A stretch of DNA of 64,000 bases. Origin: Chloroflexi bacterium bin125 (GTDB lineage Bacteria; Chloroflexota; Dehalococcoidia; Bin125). Where the stretch lies: assembly GCA_002239025.1 (NCBI GenBank), contig MPNM01000001.1, positions 62,001-126,000 of the forward strand, in the 5' to 3' direction. Below are positions 21,208 through 30,106 of the stretch, one piece after another. Numbering within the stretch: the stretch's first letter is position 1; every line of letters starts with the position of its first letter. The translations under genes were made by a program, and so were the position numbers. The notes below the pieces were generated by a model that searched no databases, was not told where the DNA came from, and worked only from the letters and a program-made list of their open reading frames with translations.

Positions 21208-23010
21208 ATGAGCGAACGGAACTATTGGAATCGCATGCGCCGCAACAAGATGTCGCGGCGCTCGTTGCTGCGAGCCTCGGCCCGCGCCGGGGTCGGCGCA
21301 GCCGGGATCGCCCTGGTCGGTTGCGGCGACGATGACGACGATCAGTCTGCAACGCAGGTCCAGCAGGCCCAGCAGCAGCAACAACAGCAGGCTGCACAGC
21401 CGCAACAGCAACAACAGCAGCAGGCCGACGCGCAGGCGCAGCAGGCCGAGCAGCAGGACCAGCCCGCTGCCGAGCAGCAGGCACAGCAGCAAGAACAACA
21501 GGCCGCCCAGGCGCAAGCCCAGGCCCAACAGACTGCTGTCGCACGAGTTGGCGAACTGAACGTTCCCGACCTCTCAGGCTCCTTCTCCCAGCTCGACCCG
21601 GTTACCGGTTCCGGTGGCAACGACCACCAGCACCTGTGGGTCGGTCACGACAACCTGGTCGGCTACGACACCGACCTCGTGCCCGACACGAGCCGCTCGC
21701 TGGCCGAGAGTTGGGAAGTCTCGGACGACGGTCTGAAGATCATCTTCACGATTCGCCCCAACGTGTTGTTCCACGATGGCGAACCGCTGAACGCCGAGGC
21801 AGTCAAGACGCACATCCTCCGCGCTCGCGACTTGCCCGAGGGCAACACCGGCGCCGACGTGCAGTTCATCGACAGCGTCGACACGCCGGACGAATTGACC
21901 GCCGTCTTCAACATGAAGCAACCCTTCGCCCCGTTGCTGCGCATCCTCGGCGACCGCGCGGGCATGGTCGTCTCGCCCAAGGCGATCGCCGAGAAGGACG
22001 TTTACATCGACCGCTCGCCAGTCGGCGCCGGCGCCTTCAAGTTCGTCGAAGAAATCGTCGACGACCGCCTCGTCTTCGAAGCGTTCGACGACTACTGGCA
22101 GCCTGGTCACCCCAAGATCAACAAGATCACCTGGCATCTGGGACGAACCTCCGACCAGGCCATCAACGGCATGATCGCGGGCGAGTACAACGCCCAGTTC
22201 AGCCCCGACTCGGCCCAGGTCGAGCGCCTGACCGAAGCCGGCCTGACCTATGAAACGCGCCCAACCAACTGGACTCAGCGCTATTGGTTGAACATGCGCA
22301 TGGAGCCGTGGACCAACCCGCACCTGCGCCGCGCCGTCAACTGGGCCGTCGACAAGCAAGCCTTGCTCGATGTGGTCTGGAACGGTCAGGGCATTCCGGC
22401 CCATTGGGGCTGGCTCGGCCCGGCCACCGGCCCAGATCACGATCCCAACTACGAGGGCTACATCTTCAACCCCGACAAGGTGCGCGAAGAGCTCGCGCTG
22501 GCAGGTCATCCGGACGGGTTCGAGTTCGAGATGAACACCTTCTCGGGCGCCCAGGCGATCGCGCATGACGAGTTCATCGCTGCGTCGCTGGCTCAGTTCG
22601 GCATCACCGCCAAGCTCAACCCGAAGCCCAGCCCCGCCTTCTGGCGTGAGTTCTGGGACCTCGAAGTCTCCGGTCACAGCTCCTCGATGTCGGTGCGCGC
22701 CGACGTCTGGCAGCAACTCGCATTCGTCCACGACCCGCTCTCCCAGAGCCGTAACGTCGTGCCTGAGGACGAGAACGACCCGGACCGCAAGGAACTCGTC
22801 CGGCTGCTGGGCGAGGTCGGTGCTGAGTTCGACCCCGACCAGCGTTCCATCAAAATCCAGGAGCTCAACCGAGCCATGGATACGGCCGCCTGGGGCTTGA
22901 ACTTCTTCCACCACTTCGCGCGCACAGCGCACGCCGAGAATGTCACCTATCCGCTGTTTGCCGACGCAAAACCGCACTGGGGACAGGGCGACGTGACCAT
23001 CACCGCCTAG
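21208..23010 (+). CDS. ABC transporter substrate-binding protein, peptide/nickel (family 5) type, with Tat-like lipoprotein leader and Gln-rich linker
   Basis: MSERNYWNRMRRNKMSRRSLLRASARAGVGAAGIALVGCGDDDD..., LAESWEVSDDGLKIIFTIRPNVLFHDGEPLNAEAVKTHILRARD. Confidence 0.93.
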   Translation: MSERNYWNRMRRNKMSRRSLLRASARAGVGAAGIALVGCGDDDDDQSATQVQQAQQQQQQQAAQPQQQQQQQADAQAQQAEQQDQPAAEQQAQQQEQQAAQAQAQAQQTAVARVGELNVPDLSGSFSQLDPVTGSGGNDHQHLWVGHDNLVGYDTDLVPDTSRSLAESWEVSDDGLKIIFTIRPNVLFHDGEPLNAEAVKTHILRARDLPEGNTGADVQFIDSVDTPDELTAVFNMKQPFAPLLRILGDRAGMVVSPKAIAEKDVYIDRSPVGAGAFKFVEEIVDDRLVFEAFDDYWQPGHPKINKITWHLGRTSDQAINGMIAGEYNAQFSPDSAQVERLTEAGLTYETRPTNWTQRYWLNMRMEPWTNPHLRRAVNWAVDKQALLDVVWNGQGIPAHWGWLGPATGPDHDPNYEGYIFNPDKVREELALAGHPDGFEFEMNTFSGAQAIAHDEFIAASLAQFGITAKLNPKPSPAFWREFWDLEVSGHSSSMSVRADVWQQLAFVHDPLSQSRNVVPEDENDPDRKELVRLLGEVGAEFDPDQRSIKIQELNRAMDTAAWGLNFFHHFARTAHAENVTYPLFADAKPHWGQGDVTITA

Positions 23011-23181
23011 GTGCTCCCTGGGCAGCGCCGAGGGCTCAAGTAGCCTAGGCGCGACCAATGGCGAACTGCAGCCGGCGCCCCGACCACACGGTCGGGCGCT
23101 GGCTGCTGCCAGCCAGCCATCCCGCAAAAGTATCCGGTGGCCACCGCCCCGGAACGCACCTGTTCGGCAAAGCTTGGGTCA

Positions 23182-24126
23182 GTGCGCAACTTCATCATTC
23201 GTCGCGTTCTCGCCACGATTCCCGTACTGATCTTGATCTCTGTCGTCACCTTTGTCGCTCTGCGGCTGCTCCCCGGCTCGCCCGGCAGCGCCATCCTCGG
23301 ACCGGAAGCCGATCCGGCTGCCGTCGAGGCCTTGAATGAGCGGCTCGGTTGGTATGACCCGATCTACGAGCAGTACGCCGACTGGATTGCCGGCGTTTTT
23401 CAGGGCGACTTCGGTTACTCCCAGCGCAGCAACGACCCGGTCGGCCCGCTGATTGCCAGCCGGCTTGAGGCGACCTTGCAACTCGGCATCATGTCGCTAG
23501 CCCTGGCCCTGCTGATTGCGATCCCGATTGGGGCGATCGCGGGGGCTAAACCGGGCACGCCCTTCGACTACGGGCTCACATTCTTTGCCGTGATTGGCGT
23601 CTCGGTGCCCAATTTCTGGCTGGCCATGCTGCTCGTGATCATCTTCGCGCTCGAGCTGGGTTGGTTTCCCACCCAGGGCTTTACACCCTTCTTCGAGGAT
23701 CCGACCGCCAACCTCAAGGGTATGATTCTGCCCGCATTCGCCATCGGCGTCGCGCTCGCCGGCAATCTCGCCCGGCAGGTGCGCGCCTCCATGGTTGAAG
23801 TGATGCAGCAGGATTACGTGCGCACCGCTCGAGCCAAGGGACTACGCGAACGCTCCGTCCTCGTCCGCCACGGATTCCGCAATGCACTGATCCCCGTCGT
23901 GACCGTGCTCGGACTACAGACCTCGCTCGTCGTCGGCGGGGCGATCGTGATCGAATCCTTCTTCGGACTGCCCGGCGTCGGCAAGCTGATCATCGACTCC
24001 ATCCTCTTCTCCGAGATTCCGACCGTGCAAGCCCTCGCCGTGATGATCGCGCTGGGTGTCGCGGCGATCAATCTGATCGTCGACATCTCCTACGCGTATC
24101 TCGATCCACGCATTCGCTACTCCTGA
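23182..24126 (+). CDS. ABC transporter permease (DppB type)
   Basis: GTG start: VRNFIIRRVLATIPVLILISVVTFVALRLLPGSP; RASMVEVMQQDYVRTARAKGLRERSVLVRHGFRNALIPVVT EAA loop. Confidence 0.93.
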   Translation: MRNFIIRRVLATIPVLILISVVTFVALRLLPGSPGSAILGPEADPAAVEALNERLGWYDPIYEQYADWIAGVFQGDFGYSQRSNDPVGPLIASRLEATLQLGIMSLALALLIAIPIGAIAGAKPGTPFDYGLTFFAVIGVSVPNFWLAMLLVIIFALELGWFPTQGFTPFFEDPTANLKGMILPAFAIGVALAGNLARQVRASMVEVMQQDYVRTARAKGLRERSVLVRHGFRNALIPVVTVLGLQTSLVVGGAIVIESFFGLPGVGKLIIDSILFSEIPTVQALAVMIALGVAAINLIVDISYAYLDPRIRYS

Positions 24127-24131
24127 GGTCA

Positions 24132-25040
24132 GTGATGAGTTCATCCGACTCCGTGGAAATCATGATGCCAGAGCGCGATCCTCGGTTCGCCAACTTCCTG
24201 GTCTTTGCCCGCCGATTTGTCCGCCGCCCCATCGGCGTGATCAGTCTGACCGTCGTGCTGCTGATCGCTTTTGCCGCAGTCTTCACCGATGTTGCAGCCA
24301 CTCACGATCCGCTGGAAACGCTGGTCACGACTGGGGCCGAAGCGTTTGCCCCGCCGTCGATTTCCAACTTTTTCGGAACCGACCAGCTTGGTCGAGACAA
24401 CTACTCGCGCATCGTTGACGCATCGCGCACGGCGCTCATGGTTGGCGTGGTATCGATCCTGATCGGCGCCGGAATCGGCGTGCCGATCGGCGTCACTGCC
24501 GGATACTCGGGTGGGATCCGCGATGAAGTCCTGATGCGACTCATGGATGCGCTCTTCGCGTTTCCCGGCATCCTGCTCGCATTGATGATCATCGCGGCGC
24601 TGGGAACCGGCATTCAGAATGTCATGCTCGCCATCGGCATCACCTTCATACCCTCGTTCGCCCGACTCGTGCGGGGCACAACGCTCTCGGTCAAAGAGCA
24701 GGAATTCGTCCTGGCCGCACGCTCGATCGGCGCCGGCGGACCTCGAGTCGCTGCCCGCCACATCTTGCCCAACACGTTCGCGCCGGTCGTCGTTCAGGCC
24801 TCACTACTGTTCGGCGTCGCGATCATCATCGAGGCCTCACTCAGCTTCCTCGGCCTTGGCACGCGACCGCCCGACCCTTCCTGGGGCACCATGCTCAACA
24901 GCGCTCAACGATTGATCAGCAGCGAGCCGATGCTCGCCATCTTCCCTGGTCTGGCCATCGTCGTCACCGTGCTCGCCTTCAATCTCCTCGGCGACGTCCT
25001 CCGCGACCTCCTCGATCCCCGCCTGCGAGGAACCGGCTAG
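24132..25040 (+). CDS. ABC transporter permease (DppC type)
   Basis: FFGTDQLGRDNYSRIVDASRTALMVGVV, EQEFVLAARSIGAGGPRVAARHILPNTFAPVVV, SFLGLGTRPPDPSWGTML. Confidence 0.94.
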   Translation: MMSSSDSVEIMMPERDPRFANFLVFARRFVRRPIGVISLTVVLLIAFAAVFTDVAATHDPLETLVTTGAEAFAPPSISNFFGTDQLGRDNYSRIVDASRTALMVGVVSILIGAGIGVPIGVTAGYSGGIRDEVLMRLMDALFAFPGILLALMIIAALGTGIQNVMLAIGITFIPSFARLVRGTTLSVKEQEFVLAARSIGAGGPRVAARHILPNTFAPVVVQASLLFGVAIIIEASLSFLGLGTRPPDPSWGTMLNSAQRLISSEPMLAIFPGLAIVVTVLAFNLLGDVLRDLLDPRLRGTG

Positions 25041-25101
25041 CGCCGGATCTGAGTCTTCCCTGCTCCCCCATGACGCGATCTCATGACGCAATAGGGCCCT
25101 G

Positions 25102-27003
25102 TTAGCTCGCTGCCACCGACAGCTCCAGCCGAGACCCTCGCTCGGCGTCGTGCCAGACCGTGTTCAGGGCCGTCCGCGTGTGCGTCTGTCGACCGATGGG
25201 CTCTCCCGTGTTGGGATTCACGTCGAAGCGGGGATAGTTCGAGGACGAGATCTCCAGGCCAATTCGATGCCCCGCCTTGAACACGTTCGCCGTCGGATAC
25301 AGCTCGATCGTCACCTCGACGATGTCATTCGGCGAGACCAACTCTTCGCGGTCGTAGCCGTTGCGGAAGCGCAGCCGCTTGATGCTGTCGGTAATGCGCA
25401 GGTTGTAGCCCTCGGGGTAGTCCGCATTGGGCGGATAGCAGTCGAGCAACGCTGCCGTAAAATCGGTATCCGGCGCGTCGGTCGAGACGAACAGCCGCAC
25501 CGTCACCGGACCAGTCGCTTCGACGTCCTCAGCCAGAGGCCCGGTTCGGAACGACAATACGTCCGAGCGCGACGCCGTCGGCAGGTACGGCGGCTCCGCA
25601 CCCATCACGTCGGGTCGTGTCCGCTGATCGGCTCCGCCCGGCATGATCAGCTCTCGGGAGCGCTGAGTCGGAGGCCAGATCTGAGACTTCAGCGTCGGAT
25701 CCTCTGCCACGTATTCGCGCAGCGACGAGACATTCGCCGAGATCGACGGCACCGGATTGGCTGGGTCATACAGATAGCTCGACGAACCGCCGTCCTCGCC
25801 CGCCGCCTCAATCGACAACTCACCGTCGCGCTGTAGGTACCAGTCTTGCTGCGCAGCTGCGGTTGGCGGCCACTGAGACTCATCCCGCCACTCGCCACCG
25901 TGGTCCATTCGACCGGACAGGATCCGCCGACCCGTGCCGCCACCCATCACGAACATCTTCACCGGAGGCCTTTCGCCCCAGCCGCTGTCCAGACCTTTCA
26001 GCGTCTGGTCGAAGAAGCGCATTCGCAGATCGGAAATGCTCGGAGCCAGATTGCCCGATGTCGGCGCCGTCGGACCAAAGTCGACATCGCCCGACCACGA
26101 CCGATCCAGCGTCACCTCACCATGCGTCCACGGACCCATGAGCAGATACTGCGGCGATGACATTGCTTCCGAGAAGGCCATGAACGACTCGCACGTCGCC
26201 CGCGTATAGCTGTCATACCAGCCGCCCGAGTACACGCTGGGCACATCGGCGGTCTGTCCAATGAAGCGCTCGAAGTTCATCGACGGCAATTGCCACAGCC
26301 AGTCATCCTCGCGAGCCAGCGTCGTCAGGTCGATCGCCCAACGCTCAAAGTCCTTGGTCAGAGAGAGCGGCGTATCGCCCGGTCGCCAGGGCAACCGATT
26401 GAGGTAGCCACGCAGGTCGACTGCCGCCTGGTCCAGCGCCTCGTACAGTGCCGGGTCCCGCACCGCTTCCGGACTGACCGGCGCGTTCCAGAATGCCCAC
26501 GCGAGCCAACGCAACTCCAGCGCACCGCCCTGTCGCAGCGACGACGTCAGCCCGTTGAACGCACCCTGGTTGACCCACATCGCTGACAGATGCGGCGGAT
26601 TCAGAGCCGCCGCCGCAGACTGCACCCAGCCCATGTACGACGTCCCGACTGTCCCCACCTTGCCCGTCGACCAGGGCTGCTCGGCCAGCCATTCAATCGT
26701 GTCGTAGCCGTCCTCGGCTTCGTTCTTGAGCAGATAGAAGTCGCCCTCCGATGCAAACCGACCGCGCACATCCTGCATCACCCGCGCATATCCGCGCTTC
26801 GCCCACCACTCTCCGTCAGCGGCGAACCCCAGCTTGTCGTACGGCGTTCGAGTCAACAGCGTCGGCCAGGGACCTTCAATCGCCACGCCGTCACGGGCCG
26901 GCAGATACACATCCGTCGCCATCGTCACGCCATCACGCATGACGACGCGGCGATTGCGTTGAATCACTACTTCGTACTTAGGCTGCGAACTCTGGTGACT
27001 CAT
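25102..27003 (-). CDS. CocE/NonD-family serine hydrolase (X-Pro dipeptidyl-peptidase S15 type)
   Basis: VVMRDGVTMATDVYLPARDG, WSTGKVGTVGTSYMGWVQSAAAALNPPHL (nucleophile elbow), IGLEISSSNYPRFDVNPNTGE. Confidence 0.94.
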   Translation of the reverse strand: MSHQSSQPKYEVVIQRNRRVVMRDGVTMATDVYLPARDGVAIEGPWPTLLTRTPYDKLGFAADGEWWAKRGYARVMQDVRGRFASEGDFYLLKNEAEDGYDTIEWLAEQPWSTGKVGTVGTSYMGWVQSAAAALNPPHLSAMWVNQGAFNGLTSSLRQGGALELRWLAWAFWNAPVSPEAVRDPALYEALDQAAVDLRGYLNRLPWRPGDTPLSLTKDFERWAIDLTTLAREDDWLWQLPSMNFERFIGQTADVPSVYSGGWYDSYTRATCESFMAFSEAMSSPQYLLMGPWTHGEVTLDRSWSGDVDFGPTAPTSGNLAPSISDLRMRFFDQTLKGLDSGWGERPPVKMFVMGGGTGRRILSGRMDHGGEWRDESQWPPTAAAQQDWYLQRDGELSIEAAGEDGGSSSYLYDPANPVPSISANVSSLREYVAEDPTLKSQIWPPTQRSRELIMPGGADQRTRPDVMGAEPPYLPTASRSDVLSFRTGPLAEDVEATGPVTVRLFVSTDAPDTDFTAALLDCYPPNADYPEGYNLRITDSIKRLRFRNGYDREELVSPNDIVEVTIELYPTANVFKAGHRIGLEISSSNYPRFDVNPNTGEPIGRQTHTRTALNTVWHDAERGSRLELSVAAS

Positions 27004-27004
27004 C

Positions 27005-27664
27005 TCACGCTCCTCTGGCCAGCAGCGGCGCCACCGTCGGCGCGGTCGGTATCGAACTTCGGGTCACATTGATGTGGTTGTCGCTGGGCGGATCGACAGT
27101 CAATCCCATCTCGCGCAGAAACGCCGACAGCGGTTCAAGCCCGGTCTGGACTTCCTCTGCCCCCTCGGGCTGGTAGAGCATCGGAATCACCAGCGGAGCA
27201 GCAATGGCGCCCGCGATACTGGCCGCCGACTCCGGGGTGAGATGCTTCCCACCCCCGCAGGGCATCAAGACAACATCCGCCCGTTGCAGCTCTTCCAGCG
27301 CCGAGCGCTCAGGCATTCCCTGAAGGTCGCCGAGGTGCGCGACAATCAATTCGTCGATCGTCACTACAAACGAGACGTTGCGCTGGCCCTCAGGACCAGG
27401 CGTGCGAACACCGGTCGCCAGCACCCGCTTGATCTCGTACTCGCCGGGAGCATCTAACTGCCGTTGATTGGTCGACGCCTCGAGCGTCACACCCACAGTC
27501 CAGTTGTGGCCGGCGTCCATCGCGCGAGACACCGTCACAATGTCGGCCGCTGGCCGGTTCAGCCGAAACCCGGTCTCAGGAGAGCAGGGGTCCATCACAA
27601 CCGCCGCCTCACGCCCCCGCAAGCGAAACGCAGCATGTCCATACCAGGCAATATCCATACCCAC
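27005..27664 (-). CDS. MBL-fold (UlaG-like) protein with degenerate metal site
   Basis: MDIAWYGHAAFRLRGREAAVVMDPCSPETGFRL...IVAHLGDLQGMPE; the expected SHDHxxHN motif reads SRAMDAGHN. Confidence 0.78.
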   Translation of the reverse strand: MGMDIAWYGHAAFRLRGREAAVVMDPCSPETGFRLNRPAADIVTVSRAMDAGHNWTVGVTLEASTNQRQLDAPGEYEIKRVLATGVRTPGPEGQRNVSFVVTIDELIVAHLGDLQGMPERSALEELQRADVVLMPCGGGKHLTPESAASIAGAIAAPLVIPMLYQPEGAEEVQTGLEPLSAFLREMGLTVDPPSDNHINVTRSSIPTAPTVAPLLARGA

Positions 27665-27723
27665 AGCCTACGGAGCAGGTGACATATGCGCTGCGAGATA
27701 TCTGGGCAACGAAAGCAAACCGA

Positions 27724-28218
27724 CTAGACCGACCCTGGCAAAGGTTCTTCCTCGACCATCTCAACCAGGCGACGGATCGGAGAAAGGGTCAGCGTGAAGT
27801 GGTTCAGAATGTCGCGACCCAGGAGGGAGGGCATGTGGCGATTGATGACCTTTCCTTGCTCGTCACGGAGTTCGGTGGCGATCCAAAAGTCCTGAAACAG
27901 TAGAACTGGCGGCCCCGACTGAGGGTGGAACATGCAGAACAATTTCCTCTCGACAACTGTGGCGCCGGTTCCAATGCCGCCAATGCGGATTCGGTCTGCA
28001 GAGCGATTGATCTCCTCATACGCTTCGTCTCCAAAGACGCCTCGCGCGTCTGTCGGAGCGATCAGCGTACGATCAGCGCCGGTGTCAATCAGGAGGTGAA
28101 CGGTCCGTGTTGGTAGACCCACATCGGCGACCGCGCTCACTCTAATGCGAGGGGCCGGCGGTTGGAGTCTGTGTGTGGCCTCAAATGTGCCGAGAAACCG
28201 CCGATTCAGAGAATCCAC
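27724..28218 (-). CDS. Retropepsin-like aspartic protease
   Basis: VHLLIDTGADRTLIAP (DTGA) and MPSLLGRDILNHFTLTLS (LLGRD) motifs in a 164-aa protein. Confidence 0.8.
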   Translation of the reverse strand: MDSLNRRFLGTFEATHRLQPPAPRIRVSAVADVGLPTRTVHLLIDTGADRTLIAPTDARGVFGDEAYEEINRSADRIRIGGIGTGATVVERKLFCMFHPQSGPPVLLFQDFWIATELRDEQGKVINRHMPSLLGRDILNHFTLTLSPIRRLVEMVEEEPLPGSV

Positions 28219-28496
28219 GGCGTTTCAGCCTCGGTTTCCATACGTGCTGCTGCTTCGGCAATGGGATCAAGTGCCCTCAGCCGCTTGAACATCTCCATGT
28301 AGTCGTCGAACGACTCGACGCATCCTCCACCGTGAATGAGCATCCATTTTCCCCGGTGCGTTTCCCAAAGCTCATCGCAGTGGGTCGCAAAAAATGCATC
28401 ATTACGCCGAGCTTCCTCATTCACAGCGTCGAGAAATTCAAGGTCAAGACCGAGGTTGGCCAAGGCCTCTGTGAGCCCCTCCCTCTTGGTAGTCAT
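28206..28496 (-). CDS. DUF5678-like small protein
   Basis: NEEARRNDAFFATHCDELWETHRGKWMLIHGGGCVESFDDYMEMFKRLRALD; overlaps the retropepsin start by 13 nt. Confidence 0.6.
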   Translation of the reverse strand: MTTKREGLTEALANLGLDLEFLDAVNEEARRNDAFFATHCDELWETHRGKWMLIHGGGCVESFDDYMEMFKRLRALDPIAEAAARMETEAETPWIL

Positions 28497-28621
28497 GACG
28501 CCTTCCTCAGCTATGTTCTGCTCATCCCTTACGGTAACTAATCCTACTCCCGCTTCGCACCTGACAACGCGCTCTGCTCGTTAGAGGGGGCGCCAACCGT
28601 CGTCCGCGCTCCCCGCAGTCC

Positions 28622-29881
28622 TCAGTTGACCATCACCGGCAGTTCGTCCCCGGCCTCAGGAACATGAGGCATCAGTACCAGCGCCGCGTTCTGACCGTGT
28701 GCTCCGTAGGCTGCCGTCGCAGCTCCGACGATCCGGTCCTCGTACAACTTCGGGACGAAGCCAAGTTTGCAGGCGATGTCTTGCTCCTGGAATGTCGCGT
28801 GCGGCGGTACTTGGCGCTGATCGACGATCATCGCCGCTGCCACCGCCGATAGGGCGCCCGACGCACCGGCGGTATAGCCGACATTGGGACTCACTGTCGT
28901 CGCATACATATCCAGCGTGCGACGTCCAAATGCGCGCTCGATGATGTCCGTTTCGCGCTCGTCACCCAGCCTGGAGCCCGCGCCTGCTGCCACGACGACA
29001 TCGATATCTGACGGCGAAATCTCGCCGCCCAACATCGCATCCCCCGTCGCCCGTCGCGCGACCTCAACGTCTGTCGGTGCCTGCCCGTCACCCATCGGGC
29101 CTGAGGTCAATGCCTCGCCGCCGATTTCCGCGTAAATGTGGACGCCACGTTGCGCAGCGAGCTGGCGGTCTTCCAACATCAACGCTCCAGCCCCTTCACC
29201 AAGGATCATGCCCTGGCGATTCGCGTCGAACGGGCGCTGCGCTTTGGGGTCGTCAGTCTGGTCGAGCAAGCCCGACGATTCGTAGGATTGCCAAACGTCT
29301 TCGCGCAACGGCGCCTCGGCGCCAATTGCCATCGCTGCCCGCACGACGCCAGAGCGAATCAATTGCGTCGCCAGCACCACCGAGGCCAACCCTGACGCGC
29401 CGCCCATCGACACAGTGAACACGGGACCTGCGATATTCAGACCCAGCGACGCGCCCGACAGGCCCGATCCCAGCGCTGCCCAGCCATCGCCGATGCTGGG
29501 ATGCGCCATCCCGGTCACAGCTCCAACGACGAACGCATTCTGCTGGTTGAACTCGATTCGCGCGTCGGTCTGTGCCTGAATCGCTGCGTCCAGGGCAAGC
29601 TGCGAGGCTCGGTCCATCCGTTCCAACAACCAGTCCGGCGCGCCAGACGGCCCGCGCCACGACTCGTCCACTTGACCGGCCGCCACGGCACGCGGAGCCT
29701 CGAACGCCGTTAACGGCGACGTGCAGACCCGCCCCTCACTGAGTGCCGACCAGTAGTCGGCCGTGGTCAACCCGGCAGCCGAAACCGCGCCGACCCCGGT
29801 GACCACAACGCGCCGACGCTCGCCGGCGTCGTCAGACGTGACCCCTCGATTCATCCCTCCGCTGACACCTCCGCTGACCAT
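28622..29881 (-). CDS. Beta-ketoacyl synthase homologue (KAS II/CLF-like), catalytic residues absent
   Basis: RRRVVVTGVGAVSAAGLTTADYWSALSEGR, AQRPFDANRQGMILGEGAGALMLED, TTVSPNVGYTAGASGALSAVAAAMI. Confidence 0.85.
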   Translation of the reverse strand: MVSGGVSGGMNRGVTSDDAGERRRVVVTGVGAVSAAGLTTADYWSALSEGRVCTSPLTAFEAPRAVAAGQVDESWRGPSGAPDWLLERMDRASQLALDAAIQAQTDARIEFNQQNAFVVGAVTGMAHPSIGDGWAALGSGLSGASLGLNIAGPVFTVSMGGASGLASVVLATQLIRSGVVRAAMAIGAEAPLREDVWQSYESSGLLDQTDDPKAQRPFDANRQGMILGEGAGALMLEDRQLAAQRGVHIYAEIGGEALTSGPMGDGQAPTDVEVARRATGDAMLGGEISPSDIDVVVAAGAGSRLGDERETDIIERAFGRRTLDMYATTVSPNVGYTAGASGALSAVAAAMIVDQRQVPPHATFQEQDIACKLGFVPKLYEDRIVGAATAAYGAHGQNAALVLMPHVPEAGDELPVMVN

Positions 29882-30005
29882 GGTGCAACTTCCTCTCCGT
29901 CCCGACGAACACAGCTAGTTGACTACCGATTGGCGTGTTCTGCAACACGCCGTCCAGGCCATTATTCCTTTGCCGATTCCAGCGAACGCTGCTACGATCA
30001 CGGCG

Positions 30006-30032
30006 TTAGCACTCTCTGTAAGAGAGTGCTAA
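30006..30032 (+). promoter_or_regulatory. CIRCE operator (HrcA binding site)
   Basis: TTAGCACTC-TCTGTAAGA-GAGTGCTAA: perfect 9-9-9 CIRCE palindrome upstream of hrcA. Confidence 0.98.
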
Positions 30033-30106
30033 ACACAGCTTACGACAGCAACTTCACCAGCCTTGGCCGCCGGGCATGACCGCTGGATAGGGACTTGACG
30101 CGAGCG

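Noticed and set aside
21574-23127. 517-aa minus-strand ORF
   Set aside because: Antisense to the well-supported ABC substrate-binding protein; an artefact of high-GC codon usage with no recognisable domain.
29138-29713. Plus-strand ORFs opposite the KAS homologue
   Set aside because: Antisense reading frames of a clear KAS-fold gene.
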